Shown here: piece after piece, positions 34,901 through 43,592 of the stretch | Position numbering within the stretch: position 1 is the stretch's first letter | Layout: every line of letters begins with the position of its first letter | From: Ichthyenterobacterium magnum | Lineage (GTDB): Bacteria; Bacteroidota; Bacteroidia; Flavobacteriales; Flavobacteriaceae | Length of the DNA: 64,000 bases | Reading direction: 5' to 3' | NCBI RefSeq assembly: GCF_003610635.1 | Contig: NZ_RAQJ01000001.1 | Span: 682,474-746,473, forward strand | Notes under the pieces: generated by a model | Told to the model about the DNA's origin: nothing | The model's database searches: none | The model's input: only the letters and a program-made list of their open reading frames with translations | Translations under genes and position numbers: made by a program

Positions 34901-37691
34901 AACGTTTACAATACAAAATATTGGAAATCAAACTTTAAGTGTCTCAAACATTGTGCTTTCAGGTCCTGATGCAACAGATTTTACAATAACATCTCCAACC
35001 AACTTATCAATACCAGGAGGTTCTGACGCATCTCTACAAATTGAATTTTTACCAACTACAATTGGAAATAAAGATGCTATTGTTACAATAACACATAATG
35101 ACACAACAGGAAGTGAAAGCCCAGATTATACATTTAGTATTAGAGGAATAGGTATTGATTATGTTATCTGTGATTCTAACGTCGTTCAGACCATAGCAAT
35201 GCAAGATTTTGAAGATGCACCTGCTACTCCTACTTGGAACTACACAAATACACAAACACATGCATCTACAGTTTCTGTAACAGGAGGAACCGGATATGGA
35301 GCTGCTGGAGATATTGGAGGTTCTAACCTATTTTTAGATGGCAAAAGTTTTCAGCTAAACAATACAGTTAATACCACTTGGGCATATGCTTCCTTAAATT
35401 TTGATAGTGTTGACACTCAAGGTTATCAAGATATTGAGTTAAGTATTCGAGTTGGCGCTTTTTCAACATCAAGCGGCACAAGTGGTCTAGATAGCGATGA
35501 TGTTATTGTTGCTATTAGCGAAGACAATGGATCTACTTGGTCTGACGAAGTACGAGTTGCTGGAAACAATAACTCAAGATGGTCATTTTCTTCAGGAACT
35601 GGTATAGCATCTGTTGTATATGATAATGACAACACCTATACTGATTTCACACCTTCTACATCAGGGTTTCAAACAACAGAAGGTTACAGTACAATTAAAG
35701 TAACTGGTCTACCAAGTGTTAGTAATCTTATGGTAAGAATTACATTAAAAAATAATCGTTTTGATGAAGTTTGGTCTATAGACGATGTGCTTTTAACAGG
35801 AAAAACACCTTCTGTAAAAACATGGGATGGTAGTGATTGGAGAGACACAAACAATACTATTACAACGCCGCCTACTTCATCTCAAAAAGCAATATTTGCA
35901 GGAAGTTATAACACAGCAACCAATGGTGGAAGCGTTGAAACTTGCGAATGCGAAATTAATGCAAGTGCGATTTTAACTATAGCAGATAATCAATACGTAG
36001 AAGTACAAAACGATGTAACAGTTGATGGTCAAATTATAGTTAATCCTAAAGGTTCTTTTGTACAAGTTAATGATGATGCTTTAGTAAATGGCTTAGTGTT
36101 ATCTGATAAAACAAAGATTGCTGTAGAAAAAGAAACAGCACCAATGAGTAATTGGTATGAATACACCTATTGGAGCTCACCTGTTGTTGGAGAAAAAATT
36201 GAAGACGGATTAGCAGATGCTACTTTAAATAGACGATTTTGGTTTAACGCTGAAAGGTACTTAGATGATGCAGGAGAATCTAACAACAATAATAATTTAG
36301 ATTATAACATTACTGATGATGTAGATGATGATAACAACGATTGGACGTATGCTCCTGATGGAACAGATATGATTTCAGGTCGCGGTTATGCCTCTACACA
36401 CAATCAAGCTCTTTTTAATAATCCCATGCTTGGATCACCTCCACACCAATTTAAATACACTTTTCGAGGTGCATTTAACAATGGTGTAATTCCAGTTGCG
36501 GCATATAGAAATGATACTCCAACAGCACCTGATAATAATTGGAATTTTATTGGCAATCCTTATCCTTCAGCCATAAGTGTTAAAGCATTTTTTGAAGAAA
36601 ATTTATATCACAATGTAACTAACCCAAATGGTACTATAACTGGATCTATTTATTTATGGTCTCATAACTCACCTTACTCCAACACTAATAATGGCAATGA
36701 GGCTTTAAATTTTTCTGTTTCAGATTATGCCGTTATAAATGTAACTGGTCAAACTACTGCTGGTGATAACACACCTTTTGTAATTGGTCCTGGACCAGAT
36801 TTTGATCGTTATATCCCTTCTTGTCAAGGATTTTTCGTAGCTCTATCTGATGATGCGACAACTATTGATGCTCCATCAAATGCAGATCCAAATGTTAGAA
36901 CAGCAGATATCATCTTTAACAACTCTATGCGTGTTAAAGACTCTAATAGTAATAGTGTGTTTTATAGAAATTCAAATATAAATTTAGAAAACAAACTATG
37001 GGTTGATTTAACATCAGATAATGGTGTGTTCAGTCAAACTCTTATAGGCTACGTTAACGGTGCAACTAATTCGTTTGATGGCATGGCATATGATGCTCCT
37101 CGAGTTGCATCAGCTGGAGCAAATTCAGTCTTATATTCTATAATTCCAAATAATATCAAAAAGTTTGCTATTCAAGGCAAACACCCAAATAGCTTAACAC
37201 TAGATGAAGTAATTCCTTTAGGCTTTAATACATCAATAGATATAGCTACATTATATACACTTTCTATTGCGCAATTAGAAGGTAACTTCCTAAATAATAA
37301 CACCATTTATGTAAAGGATAATCTAATAAATGTAGTTCATAATTTATCTACATCAGATTATACATTTACCTCAGAAACTGGAGAGTTTAATAATCGTTTT
37401 GAAATTGTTTTTAGAGATACAACTTTATCTGTAAACGAAGATGAATTAAATACTGATCAATTAACAATTATTGAACTTAACGATGATAACGTAAAGTTTG
37501 CTATTTCAAATAATAACTTCAGTATCAAGTCTGTTGAAATTATTAATGTATTAGGGCAAGCAATATATAAATTTGAGGGATCGAGTAATTCTGAAATCTT
37601 TAACCTTTCTAGTCTAAGCCAATCAGTATATGTTGCAAAAATTGAATTATCTAATGGTCAAATAATAACTAAAAGAGCTATTAAAAGGTAA
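31986..37691 (+). CDS. Large secreted multidomain protein with type IX secretion sorting domain
   Basis: 1901 residues. Order of parts, approximate: signal peptide 1-21; MAM/lectin-like beta-sandwich 22-170; cadherin-like sandwich 172-282; PPC-like domain after PPPPANDDC 283-415; two fibronectin-III-like domains 415-645; GEVED domain 648-797 (AWIDWNNNGSFNDSGEEYDLG and EVEDYTVVI); two choice-of-anchor-D domains 800-927 and 928-1055 (each starting GPEI.V.GN); a second lectin-like sandwich 1060-1275; a long region of about 500 residues with an LVNGLVLSDKTKI motif; and a T9SS type A sorting tail about 1815-1901 ending KIELSNGQIITKRAIKR. No enzyme domain was recognised, so an adhesin or surface matrix role is likely. 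Confidence 0.9.
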   Translation: MIKKYSLVLIAFLCFFVSGFSQPWTENFNTQSNNSYAGTSIVINGRTWTKQAAGNFSYANTNMFSPAFTINDDNAGAHITTPVLNTCGTISFDYAYINGNATNVFQLQTSTDGTNFTTVATRVLGAAANLSYVNYSYNVNSSNATTYVRILSDNQNAHLFIDNLSVTVFAASTPTITATPTNITGLGYSFGSPTSASQSFDVTGNLLVNGTTVTSNSTNFEVSLDDTSFTNSVNIPAGTLNGTTTIYTRLATGLATNTYNSTLTITNTTTGIGTIPTINVEGIVTPPPPANDDCINATNLTIGAAPIVGDLSTASPTASLAQQQTKNDVWYSFTPSCTAELDITTTFTTGPDIDLYVYSSNCPASGNALFSSTTGNNTAETLTQTFTAGTTYYIRVLDFDTNATTFNISVNADGPNNATALEACIADTSIELSWNASTGTPPSGYIVFAQLGATVPSSATPGNASSYTANSDYSSATTYGTLGRAVYKGNATTATITGLTNTSDYSFTVVAYTCETGTGWATAINNTGSWSNTYTIDVPEATITSASVAPTSSVISWTNPLPTSCYEVLIVANQGSNTSFIPTGNGAGYTANATYSGSDSIIFKGNGITTTVTGLTTGLSYCYTIFIRNISTNEWSTGVSTCQTTGVSYCNSNGNTAFSTGIESVSFSSMNNLNTSTNTDYVDYTGNPALYIPLTLGESNNLNVSITVDGNNTVFTKAWIDWNNNGSFNDSGEEYDLGTFSTANSTGATSASPLSINTPAGATLGNTRMRVSTKWGSYSASCETGFSGEVEDYTVVITRPVGPEIHVKGNNNTIISGSNTTTGINNTAFGNSNVGVADTPNTFIIESIGTADLDLTGAPFVEISGANASDFVVTTQPSNDPITSGSSESFIITFTPSEAGPRTATVTIRNNDMTDSEDVFTFVINGTGNGPEINVTGNSLSIPSGSGIPDLSVNNFTILGSSNISTAQLVTKTFTIQNIGNQTLSVSNIVLSGPDATDFTITSPTNLSIPGGSDASLQIEFLPTTIGNKDAIVTITHNDTTGSESPDYTFSIRGIGIDYVICDSNVVQTIAMQDFEDAPATPTWNYTNTQTHASTVSVTGGTGYGAAGDIGGSNLFLDGKSFQLNNTVNTTWAYASLNFDSVDTQGYQDIELSIRVGAFSTSSGTSGLDSDDVIVAISEDNGSTWSDEVRVAGNNNSRWSFSSGTGIASVVYDNDNTYTDFTPSTSGFQTTEGYSTIKVTGLPSVSNLMVRITLKNNRFDEVWSIDDVLLTGKTPSVKTWDGSDWRDTNNTITTPPTSSQKAIFAGSYNTATNGGSVETCECEINASAILTIADNQYVEVQNDVTVDGQIIVNPKGSFVQVNDDALVNGLVLSDKTKIAVEKETAPMSNWYEYTYWSSPVVGEKIEDGLADATLNRRFWFNAERYLDDAGESNNNNNLDYNITDDVDDDNNDWTYAPDGTDMISGRGYASTHNQALFNNPMLGSPPHQFKYTFRGAFNNGVIPVAAYRNDTPTAPDNNWNFIGNPYPSAISVKAFFEENLYHNVTNPNGTITGSIYLWSHNSPYSNTNNGNEALNFSVSDYAVINVTGQTTAGDNTPFVIGPGPDFDRYIPSCQGFFVALSDDATTIDAPSNADPNVRTADIIFNNSMRVKDSNSNSVFYRNSNINLENKLWVDLTSDNGVFSQTLIGYVNGATNSFDGMAYDAPRVASAGANSVLYSIIPNNIKKFAIQGKHPNSLTLDEVIPLGFNTSIDIATLYTLSIAQLEGNFLNNNTIYVKDNLINVVHNLSTSDYTFTSETGEFNNRFEIVFRDTTLSVNEDELNTDQLTIIELNDDNVKFAISNNNFSIKSVEIINVLGQAIYKFEGSSNSEIFNLSSLSQSVYVAKIELSNGQIITKRAIKR

Positions 37692-37708
37692 TAACAAAGT
37701 CTATAAAT

Positions 37709-37740
37709 AAAAAGCTTCAACTCTTAAGTTGAAGCTTTTT
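37709..37740. terminator. Bidirectional terminator between the T9SS protein gene and tRNA-Leu
   Basis: 14-bp perfect stem AAAAAGCTTCAACT (37709-37722) and its complement (37727-37740), loop CTTA. It can end the T9SS transcript and the oppositely oriented tRNA transcript, whose 3' end is 2 bases away. Confidence 0.9.
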
Positions 37741-37741
37741 G

Positions 37742-37823
37742 TACTCAAGGTGGGAATCGAACCCACACTTCCGAAGAAACTGGATTTTGAATCCAGCGCG
37801 TCTACCAATTCCGCCACTTGAGC
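37742..37823 (-). tRNA. tRNA-Leu (anticodon CAA)
   Basis: 82 bases on the minus strand: acceptor GCTCAAG pairs with CTTGAGT (first pair G-T), D-arm GGCGGAATTGGTAGACGC, anticodon arm CTGGA-TTCAAAA-TCCAG giving anticodon CAA, variable arm with TTCTTCGGAA, and T-arm GTGGGTTCGATTCCCAC. The long variable arm and CAA mean leucine (UUG codons). CCA is not encoded. Confidence 0.96.
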
Positions 37824-37907
37824 AAAAGTGATTGCAAAATTATAAAATATTTTACGACATCCTATCAAAATAGTAGCTTTTATGCTTTTTAAGATCAAAT
37901 AAATTCA

Positions 37908-37915
37908 TAAATTTG
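37908..37915 (+). promoter_or_regulatory. -7 box for prs
   Basis: TAAATTTG fits TAnnTTTG, 51 bases before the prs ATG. No clear -33 TTG. Confidence 0.45.
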
Positions 37916-37966
37916 CACCTCGTTTAGAGAAAACGGTTTAAAACGCTATAAAACAAACTATTACTA

Positions 37967-38908
37967 ATGTCTAGTTTAACTACAGAAGCCAAAATTTTTA
38001 CTTGCAACCAAAGTAAAGAACTTGCTGAAAAAATTGCAGCTACTTTTGGTGTGCCATTAGGTAATGTAATTACGTCTACATATAGTGATGGTGAGTTTCA
38101 ACCATCTTACGAAGAATCTATTAGAGGTACACGAACTTTCATTATAGGATCAACACATCCTGGACCAGAAAATTTAATGGAAATGCTGTTAATGATTGAC
38201 GCAGCAAAACGTGCATCTGCAAGACATATAACAGCTGTTTTACCATACTTTGGTTGGGCAAGGCAAGATAGAAAAGATAAACCTAGGGTTCCTATTGCTG
38301 CAAAGTTAATAGCAAAAATGCTAGAAGCTGCTGGAGCAACCAGAATTATTACAATGGATTTGCATGCAGATCAGATACAAGGCTTTTTTGAAAAACCAGT
38401 AGATCATTTATTTGCATCAACAGTATTTTTGCCATACTTAAGGTCTTTAAATTTAGATAATTTAACTATTGCTTCTCCAGATATGGGAGGTTCTAAAAGA
38501 GCTTATGCTTACTCTAAAGCCTTAGCTAGTGATGTTGTTATCTGTTATAAACAACGTGCAAAAGCCAATGTAATTTCTCATATGGAGCTAATTGGTGACG
38601 TTACTGGAAAAAACGTAGTGCTTGTTGATGATATGGTTGATACAGCTGGAACATTGACTAAGGCAGCAGATTTAATGATGGAAAGAGGAGCTCTTAGTGT
38701 TAGAGCTATTTGTACACATCCTATCTTATCTGGTGATGCTTATAAAAAATTAGAAAACTCAAAATTAGAGGAGTTAATTGTAACAGATTCAATTCCTTTA
38801 AAACAAAAAAGCAGCAAAATTAGAGTTATAAGCTGTGCCGAACTTTTTGCAGATGTCATGCATAATGTACATTACAACAAATCAATTAGTTCAAAATTTA
38901 TAATGTAG
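37967..38908 (+). CDS. prs: Ribose-phosphate pyrophosphokinase
   Basis: Makes PRPP from ribose-5-phosphate and ATP. 313 residues, class I length. Landmarks: YSDGEFQPSYEESIRG, the ATP-binding YFGWARQDRKDKPR, DLHADQIQGFF, and the PRPP-binding loop VLVDDMVDTAGT near 216-227. It precedes rplY by 57 bases on the same strand, a frequent partner in Bacteroidota. Confidence 0.97.
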   Translation: MSSLTTEAKIFTCNQSKELAEKIAATFGVPLGNVITSTYSDGEFQPSYEESIRGTRTFIIGSTHPGPENLMEMLLMIDAAKRASARHITAVLPYFGWARQDRKDKPRVPIAAKLIAKMLEAAGATRIITMDLHADQIQGFFEKPVDHLFASTVFLPYLRSLNLDNLTIASPDMGGSKRAYAYSKALASDVVICYKQRAKANVISHMELIGDVTGKNVVLVDDMVDTAGTLTKAADLMMERGALSVRAICTHPILSGDAYKKLENSKLEELIVTDSIPLKQKSSKIRVISCAELFADVMHNVHYNKSISSKFIM

Positions 38909-38965
38909 CTAAAACAAATTGGTTATCAAAAAAAGTAAATAATTAAATTAATATAAATAACAATT

Positions 38966-39613
38966 ATGAAATCGATTACAATCAACGGATCTCAAAGAGA
39001 AAGCGTAGGCAAAAAAGCAACAAAAGCCTTACGTAATGCTGGTCAGGTTCCTTGCGTATTATACGGAGGAGACAAACCAGTGCATTTTTCTGCAGCTGAG
39101 TTAGCATTCTCTAAACTTGTATACACGCCAAATGCGCATACAGTTGTGATTGCTTTAGAAGGAGGTGAAACTTACAATGCAGTATTGCAGGATATACAGT
39201 TTCATCCTGTAACAGATAAAATCTTACACATAGATTTCTATCAATTATTTGAAGACAAAGAAATTGCTATGGATATTCCTGTACATATCATTGGTACTTC
39301 AAAAGGTGTGTTAAATGGCGGTGTTTTACGTAAAAACAAACGTAAATTAAGAATAAAAGCATTACCATCTAATTTACCAGATTTTATTGAAGCAGATATT
39401 ACACCTTTAAAAATTGGTGGTAAGCTTTATGTAACTGCTTTTGAAAATGACGCATACAAGTTTTTACACCCAGATAATACTGTAGTATGTCAAGTGAAGA
39501 CTGCTAGAACTGCAATTTTAGTAGATGAAGATGAAGATGAATTAGAAGAAGGTGCAGAAGCAACAGCTGAAGGAGGAGATGCTCCAGCAGCAGAAGCAAA
39601 TTCTGAAGCTTAA
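38966..39613 (+). CDS. rplY: 50S ribosomal protein L25 (CTC long form)
   Basis: bL25/general stress protein CTC family, binds 5S rRNA. 215 residues: N-terminal L25 domain (1-95; [25 protein letters not shown]) and the CTC C-terminal beta domain (96-185), followed by an acidic, Ala/Glu-rich tail ([18 protein letters not shown]). The tail is typical for the phylum. Probably cotranscribed with prs and ended by the terminator at 39640-39671. Confidence 0.96.
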   Translation: MKSITINGSQRESVGKKATKALRNAGQVPCVLYGGDKPVHFSAAELAFSKLVYTPNAHTVVIALEGGETYNAVLQDIQFHPVTDKILHIDFYQLFEDKEIAMDIPVHIIGTSKGVLNGGVLRKNKRKLRIKALPSNLPDFIEADITPLKIGGKLYVTAFENDAYKFLHPDNTVVCQVKTARTAILVDEDEDELEEGAEATAEGGDAPAAEANSEA

Positions 39614-39639
39614 AAAAGATTCAACTCTTTATAATTTAA

Positions 39640-39671
39640 AAAAGCATTCTGTTTTATCAGGATGCTTTTTT
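39640..39671 (+). terminator. Intrinsic terminator after rplY
   Basis: 12-bp stem AAAAGCATTCTG (39640-39651) / CAGGATGCTTTT (39658-39669, one G-T pair), loop TTTTAT, ending in a T-run. It separates rplY from pth. Confidence 0.88.
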
Positions 39672-39694
39672 ACTTTTACACAAACTGACACAAT

Positions 39695-40324
39695 ATGTGT
39701 AAATTCTTAATAAGTATTTTTAAAAAGAAAGTATTAAATACTGAAGATCACAATACAATGAAAAAATTTCTTATTGTTGGCTTGGGTAATATTGGAGACA
39801 AATACGCAAACACACGCCATAATATTGGCTTTAAAGTTTTAGATTATCTAGCAAAAAAAGAAGAGTTAACTTTTGAAACAAATAAACTTGGAGATATTAC
39901 TACTTATAAATTAAAAGGACGCACATTTATCTTACTCAAACCTAGTACATACATGAATTTAAGTGGTAAAGCTGTTCAATATTGGCTTACTAAAGAAAAA
40001 GTACCTTTAGAAAATTTACTTATTATAACTGATGATTTAAACTTACCTTTTGGAAGCATTCGCCTTAAAACAAAAGGTAGTGATGGAGGTCATAACGGTT
40101 TAAAAGATATACAAGACAAATTACAAACCACTAAATACAATAGGTTTAGATTTGGTATTAGTGATGAATTTAGTAAAGGAAGACAAGTAGATTATGTTCT
40201 TGGAGATTGGACTCAAGATGAAAACGAAAAATTACCAGAACGTTTAAATAAATCTATCGAGCTTATTAAATCTTTTGGTCTATCAGGCATAAACAATACA
40301 ATGAATACATTTAACGGAAAATAA
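39695..40324 (+). CDS. pth: Peptidyl-tRNA hydrolase, possibly with a short N-terminal extension
   Basis: Releases tRNA from peptidyl-tRNA. Core landmarks: FLIVGLGNIGDKYANTRHNIGFKVLD (N and H catalytic), LLKPSTYMNLSGKAV, DDLNLPFGSIRLKTKGSDGGHNGLKDI and YNRFRFGI. The core starts at the ATG at 39758 (MKKFLIVGLGN, 188 residues). An in-frame ATG at 39695 would add 21 basic residues (MCKFLISIFKKKVL...), and similar extensions are annotated in related genomes as I recall; I list the longer form but the start is undecided. Confidence 0.93.
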   Translation: MCKFLISIFKKKVLNTEDHNTMKKFLIVGLGNIGDKYANTRHNIGFKVLDYLAKKEELTFETNKLGDITTYKLKGRTFILLKPSTYMNLSGKAVQYWLTKEKVPLENLLIITDDLNLPFGSIRLKTKGSDGGHNGLKDIQDKLQTTKYNRFRFGISDEFSKGRQVDYVLGDWTQDENEKLPERLNKSIELIKSFGLSGINNTMNTFNGK

Positions 40325-40351
40325 AAAGAGCGACTTAAAGTCGCTCTTTTT
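40323..40351. terminator. Bidirectional terminator between pth and the M43 protease gene
   Basis: AAAAAGAGCGACT / AGTCGCTCTTTTT, 13-bp perfect stem with loop TAA, symmetrical A- and T-runs. It serves both convergent genes; the pth stop codon overlaps its left edge. Confidence 0.9.
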
Positions 40352-40376
40352 ATTTAATATTGAAACGCATTATTTT

Positions 40377-42464
40377 TTATTCAACAACAATTCGTTTTGT
40401 TACTTTTCTATTTCCATCATTAACTGTTACTAAGTACATACCTGATTGTACATTATTTAAGTTAATCGTCTGTTCAAATTCAGATGAAACACTATAAGAA
40501 TTCTTAAAAATTCTACGTCCGCTTACATCATGCACATCAACCTTAATATCATTTCCAGAATTAGAGTTTAACTTAATCGTAAATGTTCCCGAATTTGGAT
40601 TTGGAAAGATTGCAAAGTTATTAAACTCGTTGTCTTCTATGCTTAAAGCTTGTTCTGAACAAATATTTAGTGACCAATCATTTAAAGTCCCTGTATCACC
40701 AGCAAAAAAGTCTGCAATTAAGATTTCCCAATCACCAGCTGCATCTAATCCATTAAATATACTTAAAGCCTCTTCTGGAATAAATGTTCCTGTTGTTGGA
40801 TTAGTATCAGTTGTACACACAATAGCACTACCGTTATCGTCAAAAGTAATATCAAAATCATCAGTACTTCCACAATTACCTGCCCATACATTGGCAAAAG
40901 TTGTGCCATCAGGATGTGTTATGCGTACTAATAAATCACCAACATAAGTATGACTAACATCTATATTAACAGTTAAACTTTCAATTGCACCATTATCTGG
41001 TACATTAATAGTGTGTGTTACTGGAGGTCCATTTACAGGTGTAGTTGTACCTGTTCCATCTGGTATAGCTAAACCTAAATTTTGAGCAGATGCATAATCT
41101 ATACATTGTATAGAGGTACAATTATTTTTTAATAATACATCCACAGTTTCTGTTACTGATGTCGTTCCAGATGTTCCAGTAACTGTAATTATATAATCAC
41201 CAAGTGTTGTTCCAGAAAGATTATTTACGGCCATAGTAAAGTTACCATCTGCAGACATAGAAGTTGGGCTAAAAACTACTGTAGATCCTGGAGGATTACC
41301 AACAGCCGTAAACATTGTAGATTCAGAAAATCCTAATATAGTTGCATACGACAAATTAAAAACAGCTTGATTGTCTGTTGTTGGGCAAGAAAACACAGGG
41401 CTATCATTTGCAGCAATAATAAACCCTGGATCTGGCGCAACGCAAACATTAGGCTTAAATTGCGGCTGAAGAACATTGCCCACATAAGTATTTACAATGG
41501 TCATCTGCTGAGGTGTAAACATATATAAACATCTATCATCTCCATAATCCATATAATTCATAATCAATGCTTTTGTTGCTGGAGCACATCCATCAGGGAT
41601 AACTCCTGGGCAACCATAAGTACTACTTGCTACTTCAGGTGTATCAGCAATACCATCACCTGTGCCACTACCACAAACTGCATTTGGGTCTCCATTTGGT
41701 CCATCACCATTAAACGTATGTCTTAAATTATAAAAATGACCTAACTCGTGAGTTACCGTTCGCCCTAAATCATACTGTCCTCCTGGATCTGGAACGATAC
41801 CAGAACCAGCACAACCAGCGCCAGAACCAAACGCGTTAACATCCATGGTTACTGCTTGACCTGCTGCTATACTTCCCCCTAAAGGCGAAAATCCTAAGCC
41901 TCCAATATCTCTAATAACAAAATTCATATAACCAGACCAAGTAGCATCTGTATTACTTCCTCCACCAAATTCTTCACCTATAGTCACCGCTGGATTTCCT
42001 TCAAGTAATTGTGGGTCAAAACCAACTGGATGGTTTGCAACAGCCATACAAAATGAAATACTTGAAGCTCCAGGAGTTAATCCTGGATAATTACTCATAA
42101 CTGTTTGCCATTGAGATATATCAGTATTTGTAGCAGAATAGTCAGCATTTAAAATATCTATTTGATTTTGTGCTAATGCTTCTAAACATGCTCTATCTGC
42201 CTCATTCCCCGTTGGAAAATGCACAGCAACAGGAACAACAATTGAAGCACCTCTATAGCTAACATCTCCATTTCTAAGCATATTATCAATTTCAGCTTTG
42301 TACTTTGCTTGGTTCTTTTTATGCTCTTTTGCAAATTCTGGATCTTGCATTTGCTCTTCCATATAAGCAACCATCCCACATTTTTCTTGAGAAAAAGCGA
42401 AACAGCTAACTAAAAATATTAAGGCAAACGTTAACGTTCTTGTAATAGTAGTTTTTCTTTTCAT
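40377..42464 (-). CDS. Secreted pappalysin-type (M43) zinc metalloprotease with P-domain and T9SS tail
   Basis: 695 residues: signal peptide (about 1-26, ending CFAFSQ), propeptide, M43 catalytic domain with HELGHFYNLRH (zinc ligands H239, H243, H249; catalytic E240) and Met-turn MNYMDYGDD, a PKD-like segment around 345-445, a proprotein-convertase P-domain about 455-600 (HTYVGDLLVRITHPDG ... GDWEILIADFFAGDTGTLNDW) and a T9SS type A sorting tail from about 612 (FAIFPNPNSGTFTIKL to VTKRIVVE). Predicted extracellular endopeptidase exported by T9SS, single-gene transcript. Confidence 0.95.
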   Translation of the reverse strand: MKRKTTITRTLTFALIFLVSCFAFSQEKCGMVAYMEEQMQDPEFAKEHKKNQAKYKAEIDNMLRNGDVSYRGASIVVPVAVHFPTGNEADRACLEALAQNQIDILNADYSATNTDISQWQTVMSNYPGLTPGASSISFCMAVANHPVGFDPQLLEGNPAVTIGEEFGGGSNTDATWSGYMNFVIRDIGGLGFSPLGGSIAAGQAVTMDVNAFGSGAGCAGSGIVPDPGGQYDLGRTVTHELGHFYNLRHTFNGDGPNGDPNAVCGSGTGDGIADTPEVASSTYGCPGVIPDGCAPATKALIMNYMDYGDDRCLYMFTPQQMTIVNTYVGNVLQPQFKPNVCVAPDPGFIIAANDSPVFSCPTTDNQAVFNLSYATILGFSESTMFTAVGNPPGSTVVFSPTSMSADGNFTMAVNNLSGTTLGDYIITVTGTSGTTSVTETVDVLLKNNCTSIQCIDYASAQNLGLAIPDGTGTTTPVNGPPVTHTINVPDNGAIESLTVNIDVSHTYVGDLLVRITHPDGTTFANVWAGNCGSTDDFDITFDDNGSAIVCTTDTNPTTGTFIPEEALSIFNGLDAAGDWEILIADFFAGDTGTLNDWSLNICSEQALSIEDNEFNNFAIFPNPNSGTFTIKLNSNSGNDIKVDVHDVSGRRIFKNSYSVSSEFEQTINLNNVQSGMYLVTVNDGNRKVTKRIVVE

Positions 42465-42659
42465 TAGTATGTTGTTTTTTTATAATCTATAAAATTATCG
42501 AATTATTAGGCAACTACAAAACTTAAGCACTAAAAACGCACTTATATCTTCTTAAAAAGTAAGCAAACATCTAATTATTAACACAAAATGCTATGAAATT
42601 TTTAACTCTTATTTCATTTAATCACTCTAATACGTATTTTTACACAAAAATCTCTTTTT

Positions 42660-43592
42660 TTGAAACAGCATACCTCATTAGAAGCTTACCCAAATAATCC
42701 ATCTATAGTAACTATTGGAACATTTGATGGTGTACATATTGGGCATCAAAAAATAATTGAACGCCTTATAAAGGCAGCAAAAAAAAAGAAGCTTTCATCT
42801 GTTGTTTTAACGTTTTTTCCTCACCCAAGAATGGTGTTACAAAAGGATTCAAACATTAAACTTTTAAATACAATTGACGAACGTAAAAATATTTTATCAA
42901 GTTCTAATTTAGACCACTTAGTTATACAAAAATTTACTAAAGAATTCGCGAATTTAACTGCTTTAGAATTTGTAGAAACCATTCTTGTAAACCACCTAAA
43001 TGCAAAACACATCATCATTGGTTATGATCATCATTTTGGAAAAAATAGAAGTGCTAATATTGATGATTTAAAAATCTACGGAAAACAATTTGGATTTGAA
43101 GTTGAGGAAATTTCTGCGCAAGATATTAAAGATGTTGCAGTAAGTTCTACTAAAATTAGAAATGCACTTATTAAAGGTGATATTAAAACTGCTAACTCAT
43201 ATTTAGGGTATAATTTTTATATCTCAGGAAGCATAATTAAAGGAAAAGGAATTGGAAAAACAATAAATTTTCCTACGGCCAATCTATCTATAAAAGAAGA
43301 TTATAAACTCATCCCAAAAAAAGGTGTGTATGTTGTAAAATGCTTTATTGACAGTCAAATAATTTTTGGAATGATGAATATTGGTACAAACCCAACTGTT
43401 GGTGGCAAACAACAATCTATAGAGGTTAACTTATTTAATTTTAACAGCAATATTTACAACAAAAACATTAAAGTTGAGTTTTTAAAGCATCTTAGAGGTG
43501 AACATAAGTTTGAATCGCTAAGTCTATTAAAAGAACAATTAGTTATTGATCGAGCAAACGCTAAATTGTTTATAGAAAATACAGATGTATAA
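42660..43592 (+). CDS. ribF: Bifunctional riboflavin kinase/FAD synthetase
   Basis: Makes FMN and FAD from riboflavin. 310 residues. FAD-synthetase half: VTIGTFDGVHIGHQKIIE (HIGH type), TFFPHPRMVL, IIGYDHHFGKNR, SSTKIRNAL; riboflavin-kinase half: GIGKTINFPTANL, KKGVYVVKC, GMMNIGTNPTVGG, VEFLKHLRGEHKF. The start is TTG (TTG-AAA at 42660); no ATG exists before the first motif. The end overlaps the HTTM gene by 8 bases. Confidence 0.96.
   Translation: MKQHTSLEAYPNNPSIVTIGTFDGVHIGHQKIIERLIKAAKKKKLSSVVLTFFPHPRMVLQKDSNIKLLNTIDERKNILSSSNLDHLVIQKFTKEFANLTALEFVETILVNHLNAKHIIIGYDHHFGKNRSANIDDLKIYGKQFGFEVEEISAQDIKDVAVSSTKIRNALIKGDIKTANSYLGYNFYISGSIIKGKGIGKTINFPTANLSIKEDYKLIPKKGVYVVKCFIDSQIIFGMMNIGTNPTVGGKQQSIEVNLFNFNSNIYNKNIKVEFLKHLRGEHKFESLSLLKEQLVIDRANAKLFIENTDV

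Noticed and set aside
37701-37898. Minus-strand open frame over the tRNA-Leu gene
   Set aside because: It is the tRNA and a terminator read as protein (AELVDALDSKSS-type peptide typical of translated tRNA genes).
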